From Taudactylus pleione (lineage: Eukaryota; Chordata; Amphibia; Anura; Myobatrachidae), in contig JAUIMM010000202.1 of assembly GCA_031769625.1 (NCBI GenBank), positions 11,332,001 through 11,396,000 of the forward strand: DNA of 64,000 nt. Direction: 5' to 3'. Shown in pieces: positions 52,202 through 63,581 of this stretch (position 1 is its first letter; the number at the start of each line of letters is the position of its first letter). The position numbers and the translations under genes are program-made. Below the pieces are notes generated by a model. That model searched no databases. It saw only the letters and a list, made by a program, of their open reading frames with translations, and had not been told where the DNA came from.

Positions 52202-55200
52202 TTTTGCCTCTGTATATAGCATTGATATGTATAACATTAATACACTGTTATCTTTTGCAAAAATAGTGTTCAATAGAATGATGTATTGTGTTTATACATT
52301 GTTGTGTTTGAGTATAAGCTCCTGATTCCTTGATTGGCTCGAAAATAGATCAAATTTAAAACAGTGTTTCCTGACTAGCTAAGCCTCAATCTTTGCAGAT
52401 TGAGGTTTTCCAAAAAGGAGAAATAGTGCAAACGCACCTGCTAAAGATCCAGCGATTACAGCAAACCTCATGGAATGATCCTTCTTCTCACAGGTACGTG
52501 CTACTAAAGGACATCATCAAGCAGACACTTCCTGCCAAAATACTGTGTATTGCTTTGATCTTCCAGAACTTTCATCCTACTGATTCTGGAGGTCCATGGG
52601 ATCCAACGTAGAGAACCATTATTACTCTGCAAATGACTCATGTCTCTATCTTCTCAGCAAAATTCTCCTAAGTTCCATCTTGACTGTAGACAACATCAGC
52701 AATGAAAAAGGCCCGCCAATTACGTCTCAGCATCAGTGTGGAGACGAAGCAGTAATCAAAGAAAGATTCCTACTAAATTGGTGTACTCTACCGCTGTATT
52801 ACGACGCTTTATTACATTATTTGGCATCATATTTACCTAAGGTTATCTGCCATTGCATTTTGTCCTTATATAAAATGGTGATGTATCACTGTTATGAATT
52901 GTTATCTGCTGCATTTTAGCATTATGTTTAACATTGTTATATATGTTATACACTTTTTTGCTGTATGACACAGCATAATGTGCTTATATTACCGTCATGC
53001 ATTGTTTTATTGTTTGTACATTGCCGCAGAATTATGTTTTAATATTAAATTGTTATGTAATAGTTATATGTTGTTGACTTAAGCAATTTTGCCTCTGTAA
53101 ATAGCATTGATATGTATAACATTAATACACTGTTATCTTTTGCAAAAATAGTGTTCAATAGAATGATGTATTGTGCTTATACATTGTTGTGTTGGAGTAT
53201 AAGCTCCTGATTCATTGATTGACTCGAAAATAGATTACATTTAAAATAGCGTTTCCTGACTAGCTAAGCCTCAATCTTTACAGACTGAGGTTTTCCAAAA
53301 AGGAGAAACAGTGCAAACGCACCTGCTAAAGATCCAGCGATGACAGCAAACCTCATTGAATGATCCTTCTTCTGACAGGTAAGTGCTACTAAAGGACGTC
53401 ATCAAGCAGACACTTCCTGCCAAAATACTGTGTATTGCTTTGATCTTCCAGAACTTTCATCCTACTGATTCTGGAGATCCATGGGATCCAACGTAGTGAA
53501 CCCTGTCATTAGTCTACAAATGACTCATGTCTCTATCTTCTCAGCAAAATTCTCCTAAGTTCCATCTTGACTGTAGACAACATCAGCAATGAAAAAGGCC
53601 AGCCATTTACGTCTCAGCATCAGGGTGGAGACGAAGCAGTAATCAAAGACAGATTCCTGCTAAATTGGTGTACTCTACTGCTGTATTACGACGCTTTATT
53701 ACATTATTTGGCATCATATTTACCTAATGTTATCTGCCATAGCATTTTGTCCTTATATAAAATGTTGATGTATCACTGTTATGAATTGTTATCGGCTGCA
53801 TTTTAGTTTAATGTTTAACAATGTTATATATGTTATACACTTTTTTACTGTATGACACAGCATAATGTGCTTATATTACCGTCATGCATTGTTTTATTAT
53901 TTGTACATTGCCGCAGTATTGTTTTAATATTAAGTTGTTATGTAATAGTTATATGTTGTTGACTTAAGCAATTTTGCTCTGTATATAGCATTGATATGTA
54001 TAACATTAATACACTGTTATCTTTTGCAAAAATAGTGTTCAATAGAATGATTTATTGTGTTTATACATTGTTGTGTTGGAGTAAAAGCTCCTGATTCATT
54101 GATTGGCTCGAAAATAGATTCAATTTAAAATGGTGTTTCCTGACTAGCTAAGCCTCAATCTTTACAGATTGAGGTTTTCTAAAAAGGAGAAAAAGTGCAA
54201 ACGCACCTGCTAAAGATCCAGCGATGACGGCAAACCTCATGGAATGATCCTTCTTCTCACAGGTACGTGCTACTAAAGGACATCATCAAGCAGACACTTC
54301 CTGCCAAAATACTGTGTATTGCTTTGATCTTCCAGAACTTTCATCCTACTGATTCTGGAGGTCCATGGGATCCAACGTAGAGAACCGTCATTACTCTGCA
54401 AATGACTCATGTCTCTATCTTCTCAGCAAAATTCTCCTAAATTCCATCTTGACTGTAGACAACATCAGCAATGAAAAAGGCCGGCCAATTACGTCTCAGC
54501 ATCAGTGTGGAGACGAAGCAGTAATCAAAGAAAGATTCCTACTAAATTGGTGTACTCTACCGCTGTATTACGACGCTTTATTACATTATTTGGCATCATA
54601 TTTACCTAAGGTTATCTGCCATTGCATTTTGTCCTTATATAAAATGGTGATGTATCACTGTTATGAATTGTTATCTGCTGCATTTTAGCATTATGTTTAA
54701 CATTGTTATATATGTAATACACTTTTTTACTGTATGACACAGCATAATGTGCTTATATTACCGTCATGCATTGTTTTATTATTTGTACATTGCCGCAGTA
54801 TTGTTTTAATATTAAGTTGTTATGTAATAGTTATATGTTGTTGACTTAAGCAATTTTGCTCTGTATATAGCATTGATATGTATAACATTAATACACTGTT
54901 ATATTTTGCAAAAATAGTGTTCAATAGAATGATGTATTGTGTTTATACATTGTTGTGTTGGAGTAAAAGCTCCTGATTCATTGATTGGCTCGAAAATAGA
55001 TTCAATTTAAAATGGTGTTTCCTGACTAGCTATGCCAAAAAGGAGAAAAAGTGCAAACGCACCTGCTAAAGATCCAGCGATGACGGCAAACCTCATAGAA
55101 TGATCCTTCTTCTGACAGGTAAGTGCTACTAAATGACATCATCAAGCAGACACTTCCTGCCAATCTACTGTGTATTGCTTTGATCTTCCAGAGCTTTCAT

Positions 55201-56582
55201 CCTACTGATCCTAGAGGTCCAAGGGATCCAACGTAGTGAACCCTGTCATTCCTCTGCAAGTGACTCATGTCTCTATCTTCTCAGCAAAATTCTCCTAAGT
55301 TCCATCTTGATTGTAGACAACATCAGCAATGGAGAAGAAGGCCAGCATCAGGGTGGAGACGAAGCAGTAATCAAAGAAAGATTCCTGCTAAATTGGTGTA
55401 CTCTACTGCTGTATTACGACGCTTTATTACATTATTTGGCATCATATTTACCTAATGTTATCTGCCATAGCATTTTGTCCCTATATAAAATGTTGATGTA
55501 TCACTGTTATGAATTGTTATCGGCTGCATTTCAGCTTTATGTTTAACAATCTTATATATGTTATACAGTTTTTAACTGTATGACACAGTATAATGTGCTT
55601 ATATTACCATCATGCATTGTTTTATTATTTGTACATTGCCGCAGTATTATGTTTTAATATTAAGTTGTTATGTAATAGTTATATGTTGTTGACTTAAGCA
55701 ATTTTGCTCTGTATATAGCATTTATATGTATAACATTAATACACTGTTATCTTTTGCAAAAATAGTGTTCAATAGAATGATGTATTGTGTTTACACATTG
55801 TTATGTTGGAGTAAAAGCTCCTGATTCATTGATTGGCTCGAAAATAGATTCAATTTAAAATGGTGTTTCCTGACTAGCAAAGCCTCAATCTTTACAGATT
55901 GAGGTTTTCCAAAATGGAGAAAAAGTGCAAACGCACCTGCTAAAGATCCAGCGATGACGGCAAACCTCATAGAATGATCCTTCTTCTGACAGGTAAGTGC
56001 TACTAAAGGACGTCATCAAGCAGACACTTCCTGCCAAAATACTGTGTATTGCTTTGATCTTCCAGAACTTTCATCCTACTGATTCTGGAGGTCCATGGGA
56101 TCCAACGTAGTGAACCCTGTCATTACTCTGCAAATGACTCATGGCTCTATCTTCTCAGCAAAATTCTCCTAAGTTCCATCTAGACTGTAGACAACATCAG
56201 CAATGAAAAAGGCCAGCCATTTACGTCTCAGCATCAGGGTGGAGACGAAGCAGTAATCAAAGATAGATTCCTGCTAAATTGGTGTACTCTACTGCTGTAT
56301 TACGACGCTTTATTACATTTGGCATCATATTTACCTAATGTCATCTGCCATAGCATTTTGTCCCTATATAAAATGTTGATGTATCACTGTTATGAATTGA
56401 TATCGGCTGCATTTCAGCTTTATGTTTAACAATGTTATATATGTTATACACTTTTTTACTGTATGACACAGCATAATGTGCTTATATTACCGTCATGCAT
56501 TGTTTTATTATTTGTACATTGCCGCAGTATTGTTTTAATATTAAGTTGTTATGTAATAGTTATATGTTGTTGACTTAAGCAA
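52202..56582 (+). repeat. A-B-C/A-G'-B pentamer, copy 2 (monomers 60-64)
   Basis: Monomers: 52202-53086 (F 5' half, A 3' half), 53087-53971 (B), 53972-54853 (C 5' half switching to A, then a B-like tail), 54854-55701 (G', 848 bp), 55702-56582 (C/B with a 3-bp in-frame deletion and TAG at 56181-56183). Monomers 60, 62 and 68 share TTCTTCTCACAGG. Monomer 62 is a three-part mosaic. Confidence 0.88.
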
Positions 56583-59208
56583 TTTTGCTCTGTATATAGC
56601 ATTGATATGTATAACATTAATACACTGTTATCTTTTGCAAAAATAGTGTTCAATAGAATGATGTATTGTGTTTATACATTGTTGTGTTGGAGTAAAAGCT
56701 CCGGATTCATTGATTGGCTCGAAAATAGATTCAATTTAAAATGGTGTTTCCTGACTAGCTAAGCCTCAATCTTTACAGATTGAGGTTTTCTAAAAAGGAG
56801 AAAAAGTGCAAACGCACCTGCTAAGGATCCAGCGATGACGGCAAACCTCACAGAATGATCCTTCTTCTGACAGGTAAGTGCTACTAAAGGACGTCATCAA
56901 GCAGACACTTCTTGCCAAAATACTGTGTATTGCTTTGATCTTCCAGAACTTTCATCCTACTGATTCTGGGGGTCCATGGGATCCAACGTAGTGAACCCTG
57001 TCATTACTCTGCAAATGACTCATGGCTCTATCTTCTCAGCAAAATTCTCCTAAGTTCCATCTTGACTGTAGACAACATCAGCAATGAAGAAGGCCAGTCA
57101 TTTACGTCTCAGCATCAGGGTGGAGACGAAGCAGTAATCAAAGAAAGATTCCTGCTAAATTGGTGTATTCTACCGCTGTATTACGACGCTTTATTACATT
57201 ATTTGGCATCATATTTACCTAATGTTATCTGCCATAGCATTGTTGTCCTAATATAAAATGTAAATTTATCACTGTTATGAATTGTTATCTGCTGCATTTT
57301 AGCTTTATGTTTAACATTGTTATATATGTTATACTCTTTTTTAGTGTATGACAGAGCATAATGTGCTTATATTACCGTCATGCATTGTTTTATTATTTGT
57401 ACATTGCCGCAGTATTATGTTTTAATATTAAGTTGTTATGTAATAGTTATATGTTGTTGACTTAAGCAATTTTGCTCTGTATATAGCATTATTATGTATA
57501 ACATTAATACACTGTTATCTTTTGCAAAAATAGTGTTCAACAGAATGATGTATTGTGTTTATACATTGTTGTGTTGGAGTAAAAGCTACTGATTCATTGA
57601 TAGGCTCGAAAATAGATTCAATTTAAAATGGTGTTTCCAGACTAGCTAAGCCTCAATCTTTACAGATTGAGGTTTTCCAAAAACGAGAAAAAGTGCAAAC
57701 GCACCTGCTAAAGATCCAGCGATGACGGCAAACCTCATAGAATGATCCTTCTTCTGACAGGTAACTGCTACTAAAGGACATCATCAAGCAGACACTTCCT
57801 GCCAATCTGTGTATTGCTTTGATCTTCCAGAGCTTTCATCCTACTGATCCTAGAGGTCCAAGGGGTCCAACGTAGTGAACCCTGTCATTCCTCTGCAAGT
57901 GACTCATGTCTCTATCTTCTCAGCAAAATTCTCCTAAGTTCCATCTTGATCGTAGACAACATCAGCAATGGAGAAGAAGGCCAGCATCAGGGGGGAGACG
58001 AGGCAGTAATCAAAGAAAGATTCCTGCTAAATTGGTGTATTCTACCACTGTATTACGACGCTTTATTACATTATTTGGCATCATATTTACCTAATGTTAT
58101 CTGCCATTGCATTTTGTCCTTATATAAAATGTTGATGTATCACTGTTATGAATTTTTATCTGCTGCATTTTAGATTTATGTTTAACATTGTTATATATGT
58201 TATACACTTTTTTACTGTATGACACAGCATAATGTGCTTATATTACCGTCATGCATTGTCTTTATTATTTGTATATTGCCACAGTATTATGTTTTAATAT
58301 TAAATTGTTATGTAATAGTTATATGTTGTTGACTTAAGCAATTTTGCCTCTGTATATAGCATTGATATGTATAACATTAATACACTGTTATCTTTTGCAA
58401 AAATAGTGTTCAATAGAATGATGTATTGTGTTTATACATTGTTGTGTTGGAGTAAAATCTCCTGATTCATTGATTGGCTCGAAAATAGATTCAATTTAAA
58501 ATGGTGTTTCCTGACTAGCTAAGCCTCAGTCTTTACAGATTGAGATTTTCCAAAAAGGAGAAAAAGTGCAAACGCACCAGCTAAAGATCCAGCGATGACG
58601 GCAAACCTCATAGAATGATCCTTCTTCTGACAGGTAAGTGCTACTAAAGGACATCATCAAGCAGACACTTCCTGCCAAACTACTGTGTATTGCTTTGATC
58701 TTCCAGAGCTTTCATCCTACTGATCCTAGGGGTCCAATGTAGTGAACCCTGTCATTCCTCTGCAAGCTACTCATGTCTCTATCTTCTCAGCAAAATTCTA
58801 CTAAGTTCCATCTCGATCGTAGACAACATCAGCAATGGAGAAGAAGGCCAGCATCAGGGTGGAGATGAAGCAGTAATCAAAGAAAGATTCCTGCTAAATT
58901 GGTGTACTCTACCACTGTATTACGACGCTTTATTACATTAATTGGCATCCTATTTACCTAATGTTATCTGCCATAGCATTTTGTCCTTATATAAAATGTT
59001 GATGTATCACTGTTATGAATTGTTATCTGCTGCATTTTAGATTTATGTTTAACATTGTTATATATGTTATACACTTTTTTACTGTATGACACAGCATAAT
59101 GTGCTTATATTACCGTCATGCATTGTCTTTATTATTTGTATATTGCTGCAGTATTATGTTTTAATATTAAATTATTATGTAATAGTTATATGTTGTTGAC
59201 TTAAGCAA
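56583..59208 (+). repeat. G-rich spacer block, monomers 65-67
   Basis: Monomers: 56583-57469 (C 5' half with a 3' half like monomer 53, +1 frameshift), 57470-58341 (G, with TTCAACAGAATG, TTTCCAGACTAGC, AAAAACGAGAAAAAG and GGTAACTGC shared with monomer 54), 58342-59208 (G, 867 bp, in-frame TAA near 58939). The 53-54 junction region is therefore duplicated here about 10.5 kb downstream. Confidence 0.88.
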
Positions 59209-62200
59209 TTTGGACTCTGTATATAGCATTGATATGTATAACATTAATACACTGTTATCTTTTGCAAAAATAGTGTTCAATAGAATGATGTATTGTGTTT
59301 ATACATTGTTGTGTTTGAGTATAAGCTCCTGATTCCTTGATTGGCTCGAAAATAGATCAAATTTAAAACAGTGTTTCCTGACTAGCTAAGCCTCAATCTT
59401 TGCAGATTGAGGTTTTCCAAAAAGGAGAAATAGTGCAAACGCACCTGCTAAAGATCCAGCGATTACAGCAAACCTCATGGAATGATCCTTCTTCTCACAG
59501 GTACGTGCTACTAAAGGACGTCATCAAGCAGACACTTCCTGCCAAAATACTGTGTATTGCTTTGATCTTCCAGAACTTTCATCCTACTGATTCTGGAGGT
59601 CCATGGGATCCAACGTAGAGAACCATTATTACTCTGCAAATGACTCATGTCTCTATCTTCTCAGCAAAATTCTCCTAAGTTCCATCTTGACTGTAGAAAA
59701 CATCAGCAATGAAAAAGGCCCGCCAATTACGTCTCAGCATCAGTGTGGAGACGAAGCAGTAATCAAAGAAAGATTCCTACTAAATTGGTGTACTCTACCG
59801 CTGTATTACGACGCTTTATTACATTATTTGGCATCCTATTTACCTAATGTTATCTGCCATTGCATTTTGTCCTTATATAAAATGGTGATGTATCACTGTT
59901 ATGAATTGTTATCTGCTGCATTTTAGCATTATGTTTAACATTGTTATATATGTTATACACTTTTTTGCTGTATGACACAGCATAATGTGCTTATATTACC
60001 GTCATGCATTGTTTTATTGTTTGTACATTGCCGCAGAATTATGTTTTAATATTAAATTGTTATGTAATAGTTATATGTTGTTGACTTAAGCAATTTTGCC
60101 TCTGTAAATAGCATTGATATGTATAACATTAATACACTGTTATCTTTTGCAAAAATAGTGTTCAATAGAATGATGTATTGTGCTTATACATTGTTGTGTT
60201 GGAGTATAAGCTCCTGATTCCTTGATTGACTCGAAAATAGATTACATTTAAAATAGCGTTTCCTGACTAGCTAAGCCTCAATCTTTACAGACTGAGGTTT
60301 TCCAAAAAGGAGAAACAGTGCAAACGCACCTGCTAAAGATCCAGCGATGACAGCAAACCTCATTGAATGATCCTTCTTCTGACAGGTAAGTGCTACTAAA
60401 GGACGTCATCAAGCAGACACTTCCTGCCAAAATACTGTGTATTGCTTTGATCTTCCAGAACTTTCATCCTACTGATTCTGGAGGTCCATGGGATCCAACG
60501 TAGTGAACCCTGTCATTAGTCTACAAATGACTCATGTCTCTATCTTCTCAGCAAAATTCTCCTAAGTTCCATCTTGACTGTAGACAACATCAGCAATGAA
60601 AAAGGCCAGCCATTTACGTCTCAGCATCAGGGTGGAGACGAAGCAGTAATCAAAGACAGATTCCTGCTAAATTGGTGTATTCTACTGCTGTATTACGACG
60701 CTTTATTACATTATTTGGCATCATATTTACCTAATGTTATCTGCCATAGCATTTTGTCCTTATATAAAATGTTGATGTATCACTGTTATGAATTGTTATC
60801 GGCTGCATTTCAGCTTTATGTTTAACAATGTTATATATGTTATACACTTTTTTACTGTATGACACAGCATAATGTGCTTATATTACCGTCATGCATTGTT
60901 TTATTATTTGTACATTGCCGCAGTATTGTTTTAATATTAAGTTGTTATGTAATAGTTATATGTTGTTGACTTAAGCAATTTTGCTCTGTATATAGCATTG
61001 ATATGTATAACATTAATACACTGTTATCTTTTGCAAAAATAGTGTTCAATAGAATGATGTATTGTGTTTATACATTGTTGTGTTGGAGTAAAAGCTCCTG
61101 ATTCATTGATTGGCTCGAAAATAGATTCAATTTAAAATGGTGTTTCCTGACTAGCTAAGCCTCAATCTTTACAGATTGAGGTTTTCTAAAAAGGAGAAAA
61201 AGTGCAAACGCACCTGCTAAAGATCTAGCGATGACGGCAAACCTCATAGAATGATCCTTCTTCTGACAGGTAAGTGCTACTAAAGGACGTCATCAAGCAG
61301 ACACTTCTTGCCAAAATACTGTGTATTGCTTTGATCTTCCAGAACTTTCATCCTACTGATTCTGGAGGTCCATGGGATCCAACGTAGTGAACCCTGTCAT
61401 TACTCTGCAAATGACTCATGGCTCTATCTTCTCAGCAAAATTCTCCTAAGTTCCATCTTGACTGTAGACAACATCAGCAATGAAAAAGGCCAGCCATTTA
61501 CGTCTCAGCATCAGGGTGGAGACGAAGCAGTAATCAAAAAAAGATTCCTGCTAAATTGGTGTACTCTACTGCTGTATTACGACACTTTATCACATTATTT
61601 GGCATCATATTTACCTAATGTTATCTGCCATAGCATTTTGTCCTTATATAAAATGTTGATGTATCACTGTTATGAATTGTTATCTGCTGCATTTTAGCTT
61701 CATGTTTAACATTGTTATATATGTTATACACTTTTTTACAGTATGACACAGCATAATGTGCTTATATTACCGTCATGCATTGTTTTATTATTTGTACATT
61801 GCCGCAGTATTATGCTTTAATATTAAGTTGTTATGTAATAGTTATATGGGTTTGACTTAAGCAATTTTGCTCTGTATATAGCATTGATATGTATAACATT
61901 AATACACTGTTATCTTTTGCAAAAATAGTGTTCAATAGAATGATGTATTGTGTTTATACATTGTTGTGTTGGAGTAAAAGCTCCTGATTCATTGATTGGC
62001 TCGAAAATAGATTCAATTTAAAATGGTGTTTCCTGACTAGCTATGCCAAAAAGGAGAAAAAGTGCAAACGCACCTGCTAAAGATCCAGCGATGACGGCAA
62101 ACCTCATAGAATGATCCTTCTTCTGACAGGTAAGTGCTACTAAAGGACATCATCAAGCAGACACTTCCTGCCAATCTACTGTGTATTGCTTTGATCTTCC

Positions 62201-63581
62201 AGAGCTTTCATCCTACTGATCCTAGAGGTCCAAGGGGTCCAACGTAGTGAACCCTGTCATTCCTCTGCAAGTGACTCATGTCTCTATCTTCTCAGCAAAA
62301 TTCTCCTAAGTTCCATCTTGATTGTAGACAACATCAGCAATGGAGAAGAAGGCCAGCATCAGGGTGGAGACGAAGCAGTAATCAAAGAAAGATTCCTGCT
62401 AAATTGGTGTACTCTACTGCTGTATTACGACGCTTTATTACATTATTTGGCATCATATTTACCTAATGTTATCTGCCATAGCATTTTGTCCCTATATAAA
62501 ATGTTGATGTATCACTGTTATGAATTGTTATCGGCTGCATTTCAGCTTTATGTTTAACAATCTTATATATGTTATACACTTTTTAACTGTATGACACAGT
62601 ATAATGTGCTTATATTACCATCATGCATTGTTTTATTATTTGTACATTGCCGCAGTATTATGTTTTAATATTAAGTTGTTATGTAATAGTTATATGTTGT
62701 TGACTTAAGCAATTTTGCTCTGTATATAGCATTTATATGTATAACATTAATACACTGTTATCTTTTGCAAAAATAGTGTTCAATAGAATGATGTATTGTG
62801 TTTATACATTGTTATGTTGGAGTAAAAGCTCCTGATTCATTGATTGGCTCGAAAATAGATTCAATTTAAAATGGTGTTTCCTGACTAGCTAAGCCTCAAT
62901 CTTTACAGATTGAGGTTTTCTAAAAAGGAGAAAAAGTGCAAACGCACCTGCTAAAGATCCAGCGATGACGGCAAACCTCATAGAATGATCCTTCTTCTGA
63001 CAGGTAAGTGCTACTAAAGGACGTCATCAAGCAGACACTTCTTGCCAAAATACTGTGTATTGCTTTGATCTTCCAGAACTTTCATCCTACTGATTCTGGA
63101 GGTCCATGGGATCCAACGTAGTGAACCCTGTCATTACTCTGCAAGTGACTCATGTCTCTATCTTCTCAGCAAAATTCTCCTAAGTTCCATCTGGATTGTA
63201 GACAACATCAGCAATGGAAAAGAAGGCCAGCATCAGGGTGGAGACGAAGCAGTAATCAAAGATAGATTCCTGCTAAATTGGTGTACTCTACTGCTGTATT
63301 ACGACGCTTTATTACATTTGGCATCATATTTACCTAATGTTATCTGCCATAGCATTTTGTCCCTATATAAAATGTTGATGTATCACTGTTATGAATTGTT
63401 ATCGGCTGCATTTCAGCTTTATGTTTAACAATGTTATATATGTTATACACTTTTTTACTGTATGACACAGCATAATGTGCTTATATTACCGTCATGCATT
63501 GTTTTATTATTTGTACATTGCCGCAGTATTGTTTTAATATTAAGTTGTTATGTAATAGTTATATGTTGTTGACTTAAGCAA
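59209..63581 (+). repeat. A-B-C-G'-B pentamer, copy 3 (monomers 68-72)
   Basis: Monomers: 59209-60093 (F 5' half, A 3' half), 60094-60978 (B), 60979-61864 (C), 61865-62712 (G', 848 bp), 62713-63581 (C 5' half, G-like 12-bp-short centre, B 3' half with the same 3-bp deletion as monomer 64). Starts lie 7007 bp after copy 2. Confidence 0.88.
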
